From: Diphasiastrum complanatum
Taxonomy: Eukaryota > Streptophyta > Lycopodiopsida > Lycopodiales > Lycopodiaceae
NCBI GenBank assembly: GCA_029204225.1
Contig: CM055108.1
Location: forward strand, 22,926,326-22,990,325
Reading direction: 5' to 3'
DNA length: 64,000 bases
Positions 58,215 through 64,000 of the stretch are shown in pieces. The translations under genes were made by a program, and so were the position numbers. A model generated the notes under the pieces. The model had not been told where the DNA came from and searched no databases. It saw nothing but the letters and a program-made list of their open reading frames with translations. How positions within the stretch are numbered: the first letter of the stretch is position 1; the number at the start of each line of letters is the position of its first letter.

Positions 58215-58923
58215 GGATTCAAGATAGTCCTCCAAGGTATTGGAAACTCATCCTTTTCAGATGTATGCACTTTGAGAAACCCAACACATGGTGGAGCGAG
58301 AAATTTTTGACATTCATAGACGATTTCTTCGAAAATCTAACATATTTTGTGTGTGAGAAATCTTTTCCATCAAGAAATTGAAGGGTACAGTGCCGATCCC
58401 CTAAATCTGGCATTCCTCCTCATTAACACTAGCTTTTTGAACCATGACTTGTTGCCCATCATATGTCTTGTTCCTCACGAATCAATGAACCAATGAGTAT
58501 AATCCATGGAATCATGTGATACTAATGATGTTGCAAATGTTGTACCCTGATCTCCATTGTTACTATCAAGAACTTATTTGACAGAATTGGTGAGGTGCTT
58601 TACTTTTTCCTTTTCATATCTGCTTTCTTTTTGCAACAATCTCTGGCCTAATCTCTAGGTTTCTGGCAATAAAAATATTTTCCTTTTTTCTTTTTGTCAA
58701 ATGTGGATCTATAATCATCATCATCTACTTTCAACCTCTTTTGTCCTTTCTTGTACGTATGCTTCCCTTTACTCAACATTGCTTGATCTTCTGATAAGGG
58801 TTGACATGATTTCACTACCTCATGCTTCTGCTCCTGAAATACAATGCCATGCATCTGAAAGTATTCTAATAACCCACTCATTGCCGTGTGAAAAAATTTA
58901 ACACCCTTGTATTGGCTCTCCAA
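58215..58923 (-). pseudogene. Copia gag-protease relic, minus strand
   Basis: From about 58923 leftwards: the end of gag (LLEYFQMHGIVFQEQKHEVVKS, then SEDQAMLSKGK), a Lys-rich linker, a zinc knuckle broken by a stop (YFYCQKPRD*ARDCC near 58660), then protease HWFIDS-GTRHM near 58475, also with a stop, followed by LDFRRN-type decay. It resembles the 30978 element more than E1/E2. Both ends are lost. Confidence 0.75.
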
Positions 58924-59828
58924 TGTTTGTAAAACTCAAATCTGTGGCAGCGGAGGGAAGAGATTGCGATCTAATTGTTAGGGAGAGTACAATTGCTAGA
59001 ATATTGCTGCTAGGAAGGGATAATAAGGGAGATGAACATATCGTTCAGGTCTCTGCACCATTAAGCAGTTGAGTGCAAGAACCATACCTTGATGGAAATA
59101 GTGACAAGTATGCTGCATTAGAAGGGTCTGAGCTTGGCTTTCTAAGGGAGGCTTTGATGACAGCCAACATTGTGAACAATTGTTCAACACCCAAGGCAAT
59201 TGGAGATGAGACTTCGGAGGAAGTGTGGAGTAGCGGTACTGCAGTGACCGAAGAACTTATTAAATATAGATCCAGTCAAATCGGCACAAGTTCCAAACTT
59301 GAATGCTAAAAACCCAATTCGTTTCAAGCTTGCAGACAGGAGCAAAGTGAGATGGAAAAAGTCAACCAAACAAAAATCAGTGAGCAGGAACTAGCCATGA
59401 CAGAGGAACGAGAGTCTCTGCTTTATAGGAGATTAAGTAGGATAAGGAGAACACTCATATTTGTGACAACAGTGGATGAAAATGAAACAATTGAACCAAG
59501 CATCATGGAGAGGTTGAGAAGCAAGGATGCAGACAGTTGGATAAGGTGCCTGCCCAAGTTATGCTAGTGGTAAGGGAGAGCGGTTTGTATGCTGGCTGCC
59601 CCACCTACAGTTATCAGCTAACATTCAGTTGCCACTAACCAACCACCTGCCCCACCTCACACCCATTATATGATTCATTTAGCTGCCGTACTGGAGTCTG
59701 GACTGCATGAATGATATGCAACAGGCACATTGCAAGTCACATGACAGAGGTAAACTTCAAGACTTCCAAACTACTTGTTCCATCTCCATCTCCTCCTAGC
59801 TGCTGCAGTGGACTGAATAAATAATGGT
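58924..59828. other. unassigned, with two short plus-strand frames
   Basis: Frames at 59073-59309 and 59352-59567 are hydrophilic and could be exon remnants (SEQELAMTEERESLLYRRLSR), but no family is recognised and no clear splice sites connect them. Confidence 0.3.
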
Positions 59829-61050
59829 CTTGGAGATGAGTTCTCCAATCTAGTACAAAGTTTTGCCATACAAGATATTTTACCTTCTATTGACAAGCTC
59901 CATAGTGTGCTTATGGCCGAGGAGAGTAGGATCCTACATGTGAGACAAAGGATTGGTTCCTTGAATCTACATGATGGAGATGAGAATGTCAACTTCTCAA
60001 GCATAGTCAAAATGAAGTTCAAGAAGAAGATCCAAAGCATGGAGGCCAAGAGTGATCATGAAGCATCAAGATCTAAAGGAAAGAAGAAAGACAAAGCCAA
60101 AAAAAAGTGCTTCTTTTGTTGAAAGAAGGGGAACTTTGCATCCGAGTGCTACAAAAAGAAGAATGCACAAAGTGAGATCAAGCAAGGCAACCTTACCCTT
60201 GAGGAGGAGGAGGATTATGAGGATGAAGTTGATTCATCCTTGATGGCATCTACTCCAACAAGCAAGAGCTACTCCAATGACACATGGTGGATTGATAGTG
60301 GGGCTAGTTCCCACATGACATTCCAAAAGGATTTTTTCTCAACTTGTACCTTTTGTAGGTTGTAGAAAGTCCATTCTAGTAGCAAGTGATCAAGAATGTA
60401 GAATAGATGGAGTGGGAACAATATCTTTAAGTCTTGGATCCTCTAAAAGATTGGATCTAGAAAATGTACTCTATGTTCCTAATCTTACTAAAAGCTTGGA
60501 CAACTAATGGATAGTGGTTTAGATGTCCATTCTAAGCAAGGTTTTCTTCTCTATTATGATTAATGACACTTGCATTGTAAAGGGATTCAAGAAAGAGAGG
60601 CTATTTAAGCTTGATGCTAGTGTGTTTCTTGGAAGTGTGAACATGGCTAAGGAGGAGCTTACACAAGTGGAGCTTTGGCATAAGATGTTGGGCCACCCCA
60701 CATCAATGGAGATCCTATCCACAAAGGAGCTTCACTCGTCCTTCCAAAAGCATTTTTAAAGTGTGGAAAGAGTTGTGAGGCTTGTAGCCTCTCAAAGGCT
60801 CACAAGCAACCATTTTCTAACTCTTCTACTAGATCTTCTAAGTCATTAGATCTCATTCATAGTGATATGCACTCTTTTTCACAAGAATCTAATGGAAGTG
60901 CATTAATGTATGTATATTTTATTGATGATCACTCTAGATACACTTAGATTGAACTTTGGATTCCAAAAAAAAGGTGTTTGAGTTTTTTGGTTTCCACAAG
61001 ATCAAGAATGATGTCTTCATTCATAATGTTGAAAATTGTAAACTTTCAAT
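59829..61050 (+). pseudogene. E6: Copia gag-protease-integrase relic, close relative of E5
   Basis: Starts inside gag (LGDEFSNLVQSFAIQD), then linker, zinc knuckle with a stop (CFFC*KKGNFASEC near 60115), protease WWIDSGASSHM near 60290, and frameshifts. WHKMLGH at about 60677, CEACSLSKAHK near 60777, HSDMH near 60858, YFIDDHSRYT near 60920 and VFEFF...K follow. Similarity stops where RSDNGGE should be, near 61052. Up to the protease it is very similar to the next element at 63380-64000. LTRs are not found. Confidence 0.82.
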
Positions 61051-61449
61051 CTTAGAGGCAAGTTGCAAACTTCTTATGAGGATAAGTGAAGCATCCAAAG
61101 TGGACACTTATATCCATAAGCAAGCAGTAAGCCTTATGATAACATTTTTTGATTTCAATATTAGAAAAATCATGCCAAGATGTGGTGATGTTTGGACTTA
61201 TGTTTCTAGCATAAGTAATATTGATGGTCATAGGCACATTGTATGATCATGTTTGTTGTGATCATTATGAAACATGGAGGTCTCGGATTTCCATCAAATT
61301 TGGAGGTGCTAGAATGGTGCAAAGCTCCCAAGTTCATGTGTTTTGAGGAGGAGTGTGAATTGGCAAAAGCTAACTTGATCAAATCTTGTAAATACCATAA
61401 TGACTTGTACCTCCCACGTGTGAAATCTATGCCTAAGCCATTTAGATAG
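61051..61449 (+). other. unrecognised open sequence after the truncated integrase
   Basis: Two overlapping plus-strand frames (to 61246 and 61243-61449) continue where the integrase core should be. The second contains HGGLGFPSNLEVLEWCKAPKF, then CFEEECELAKANLIKSCK. I know no family for it. It may be captured host sequence or a deletion junction. Confidence 0.3.
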
Positions 61450-61626
61450 ATCACATTTAATTTGGAAACTAGTGGTTAAATTGGCCAAAAACTTGGCGCC
61501 ATTCTAGTGGTAGTGTCACGGAAGCTTTTTCATTTTGTGTTTGTCTTCTCTCTTCTAATTCATGAACAATTTTATGTCTTTTAATTTTCTTTTCATGCGG
61601 AAGCTCTTACAGGATCCCAAACACTC

Positions 61627-62294
61627 TGTTAGAATTTAGCAATTTTCACATGGTTTTTGATGAATATTAGACATCTATGTGGATCCACACGTGTGAGGAC
61701 CTGTCCACACGTGTGAAATGACACTTTTAATATTTAGATCTATTTTGATTAGCTTTCATTTGAGTCTAATATGACATCTCCTAAATTATAGGAGTTAGGT
61801 CCTAGATTGTAGGAATCTAGAAGGTCAACACAAACCACCAATGGATGATGTGGCAAACTTGATAGATCTTATCCAAAGTGGATATGGATAAGTACAATGA
61901 GCTGTCCTACACATGCTGGATGTAGCTTAGAGAGAGATTATGGTGAATTTGTACTTGATCCATGATGGATCCATTATTGAGTTAATGATGAGAAATCTTG
62001 GTTTGTGAAGCTATCATTGTGTTTTGACTCTCTTAAGCACTTTCTTTGTGGGTGAATGCTTTGTAAATGATAATTAAACTATTTCTCTGTTATCAGGCCG
62101 TACAGTAGCTGTAATTCACACGTGTGAAGCCATGGATCATCTTTTTTTATTGTTCTTGCTTGGAAACACAAAGATTGTCAAGTAGAAGCTAGATTTGGAA
62201 GCTAGTCTTGATATAAATCAAGATCCCAAGCTACCAATCACTCTTTGTGATCATTTGTAGATCAATTTCAGTCCATAAACTCTGAAATTTGACG
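61627..62294 (+). repeat. E5 5' LTR, Copia
   Basis: Begins TGTTAGAATTTAGC and runs 668 bases to the primer site; the last bases read GACG rather than the expected ACA. It carries CACACGTGTG three times (about 61688, 61707, 62118), one following CAGGCCGTACAG. The 3' LTR lies beyond the window. Confidence 0.8.
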
Positions 62295-62307
62295 TGGTAT
62301 CAGAGCC
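62295..62307 (+). promoter_or_regulatory. E5 primer-binding site (tRNA-iMet)
   Basis: TGGTATCAGAGCC, followed by the leader that also appears inside E1 at 8545. Confidence 0.92.
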
Positions 62308-62914
62308 AAGTCAAAGAGCTTGATTGATGATCCAAGAATCTTCATTTTGGTGAAAGCATTGGTGCTAGAGTCACTTTGAAGGAGGGCGACCTTTTCTAAT
62401 AGTTTACTTGTGATGTTGAGGTTCAGATTAGTGTGTAAAGTTCAGAAGTACTTCTCACACGTGTGAGAGGCTGCTGGAGTTGTACTTTCACCAAAACTTT
62501 ATGTTTTTTCAATATTTGAGCTTCAAACAAGTTGTGTAGCGTGAAACTAGTGATGTTCTTATGAAAAACCATTGTTTCCATTATAGATTTGATGAGTGAA
62601 TGGTGTTAGAATCTTATTAAACCTACAAATCCTTGTGAGAGAGTTTGAGGCTTATGTTTTTAGTTCAAGAGTGAAACTAAAACCAATTCTAAACATCATA
62701 GGAAGGCATTGGCACTTCCAAAAATCAAATCCAAGATTCTAAGTGAATAGATTGTGTAGAATACACTTTCCCAAATCTTTTTGAGTTCAAGATCATTATA
62801 GATCTTGCTTCTTGAGTCTAGTGAATTCAAGAAAGTAGCATTTAGCTAAATTCTGAGAAAGAAGGAAGGAAGAGCCTTTGAATAGTACATCTGTTGTACT
62901 TGTTACTAGTTAGA

Positions 62915-64000
62915 ATGGGTTCAATTGGAGCCTATCTTCTTGAGGCTAGTGAAAGGCTAAATTCTAATAATTATTCAACTTGGAAAGTGAGAATGGAGTC
63001 ACTACTAGTGCTCCAAGATATGTTTGATCTTGTCATAGGAGAGGAAGAAGAACCTCAAGGAGGTCAAGATCAAGTGAGGTACAAAAAGAGAGCTAGACTA
63101 GCATTACATTGCTTAAATGAATGCTAGTAATGAATTTCTAAAGGAAGTAGCATCTTGTACCTCCGCCAAGGAGGCATGGAACTACCTCAAAGGGATTTAT
63201 GAATCCAAAAATACCTCTAAAGTGCTTATGACTAGGAATAAAGTTCTTCAAGGCATTAGAGGGAGTGATGAGAGTGATTAAGAGTATGTCTTGAGAATTA
63301 AATCTCTCAACAAAGAACTTTCCATCATTAGTGAGGGTATTCATGATGATGAACTTGTTCAAATCATCTTGAATGGTCTTGGAGATGAGTTTTCCAATCT
63401 TGTACAAAGCTTTGCTATTCAAGATGCTTCCATAGACAAGCTTCATAGTGTGCTTGTAGCCGAGGAGAGTAGGATCCTTCATGTCAAGCAAAGGATTGGA
63501 TCCTTAAAGTTGCATGATGGTGATGAGAAGGCCAACTTCTCAAGCAAGGGAAAGGCAAAGTCAAAGAAGAAGATCCAACACAAGGAGACCAAGAATGATG
63601 ATCAACCATCAAGCTCCAAAGGTGCAAAGAAGAACAAAGCCAAACTCAAATGCTTCTTTTGTGGAAAGAAGGGGCACTTTGCATCCAAGTGTTTCAAGAA
63701 GAAGAATGCACAAGGAGAGAGCAAACAAGGCAACCTCACTCTTGAGGAAGATGAGGATGAAGTGGATTCATCCTTGATGGCTTCTACATCAACATCAAAG
63801 AGCTACTCCAATGACACATGGTGGATTGATAGTGGGGCTAGTTCCCACATGACATTCCAAAAGGATTTTTTCTCAACTCTTGTACCTTTTGTAGGTTGTA
63901 AAAAGTCTATTCTAACAGCAAGTGATCAAGAATGTAGAATAGATGGAGTGGTAACTATTCCCTTAAGTCTTGGATCCTCTAAAAGAGTAGATCTTGATAA
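62915..64000 (+). pseudogene. E5 gag and protease, runs off the window
   Basis: ATG 62915 opens MGSIGAYLLEASERLNSNNY, then STWKVRMESLLVLQDMFDLV. One base is missing near 63114 and a TAA interrupts at 63279-63281. The second part holds DDELVQIILNGLGDEFSNL, a Lys-rich linker, an intact knuckle CFFCGKKGHFASKC near 63652 and an intact protease DSGASSHM near 63830. Integrase and later domains lie past the end. Its relatedness to E6 suggests two copies of one family almost side by side. Confidence 0.88.

Overview
This window is nuclear DNA of a land plant, probably a seed plant. It is AT-rich, genes have spliced exons with GT...AG borders, most of the sequence is nested Ty1/Copia and Ty3/Gypsy LTR retrotransposons primed by initiator-methionine tRNA, and there is a plant-type LRR receptor-like protein and the first exon of a plant STE20-type kinase. 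A gymnosperm or other large repeat-rich genome would fit, but nothing seen here fixes the species.

Layout. 1-1.3 kb: 5' exon of a STE20/BLUS1-like kinase on the minus strand. 1.7-6.0 kb: tandem repeats, a microsatellite, a 30-G run and a short hairpin array, no convincing gene. 6.06-11.5 kb: a complete-ended Copia element (E1) with matching target duplications, but its reverse transcriptase/RNase H is replaced by unrelated DNA. 12.3-13.6 kb: relics (a Gypsy primer site, a Copia integrase). 13.7-19.8 kb: a full-length Copia element (E2) with all domains, broken by one nonsense codon and one frameshift. 19.85-29.8 kb: an old Copia element (E3) whose two LTRs now point in opposite directions yet keep the same 5-base target duplication, surrounding another Copia relic that is itself split by a 1.2 kb solo LTR and by a palindrome-rich insert. 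30-33 kb: a 222 bp GA microsatellite and a Copia gag-protease-integrase relic. 33.7-44.2 kb: Gypsy territory on the minus strand (two families, one with a tandem gag-protease-gag chimera and a 25-bp minisatellite in its leader), plus a LINE reverse transcriptase scrap.

45.9-49.1 kb is different: spliced non-LTR genes, including a Ulp1-type cysteine protease in four exons and an upstream spliced gene of unknown family. They may be the remains of a DNA transposon or a little-known gene pair, and they are the best place to look for something undescribed. 49.1-51 kb: a gag-only Copia fragment. 54.3-57.5 kb: an intact single-exon LRR receptor-like protein, the only complete host-type gene. 58.2-64 kb: three more Copia pieces, the last running off the window end.

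Working together: the only host functions visible are a cytosolic kinase and a plasma-membrane receptor-like protein. The rest is a layered record of retrotransposition. Several LTRs share an ACGT-core palindrome, E1 carries a piece of a related element's primer-site leader inside its pol region, and most Copia relics keep gag-integrase but lack RT.
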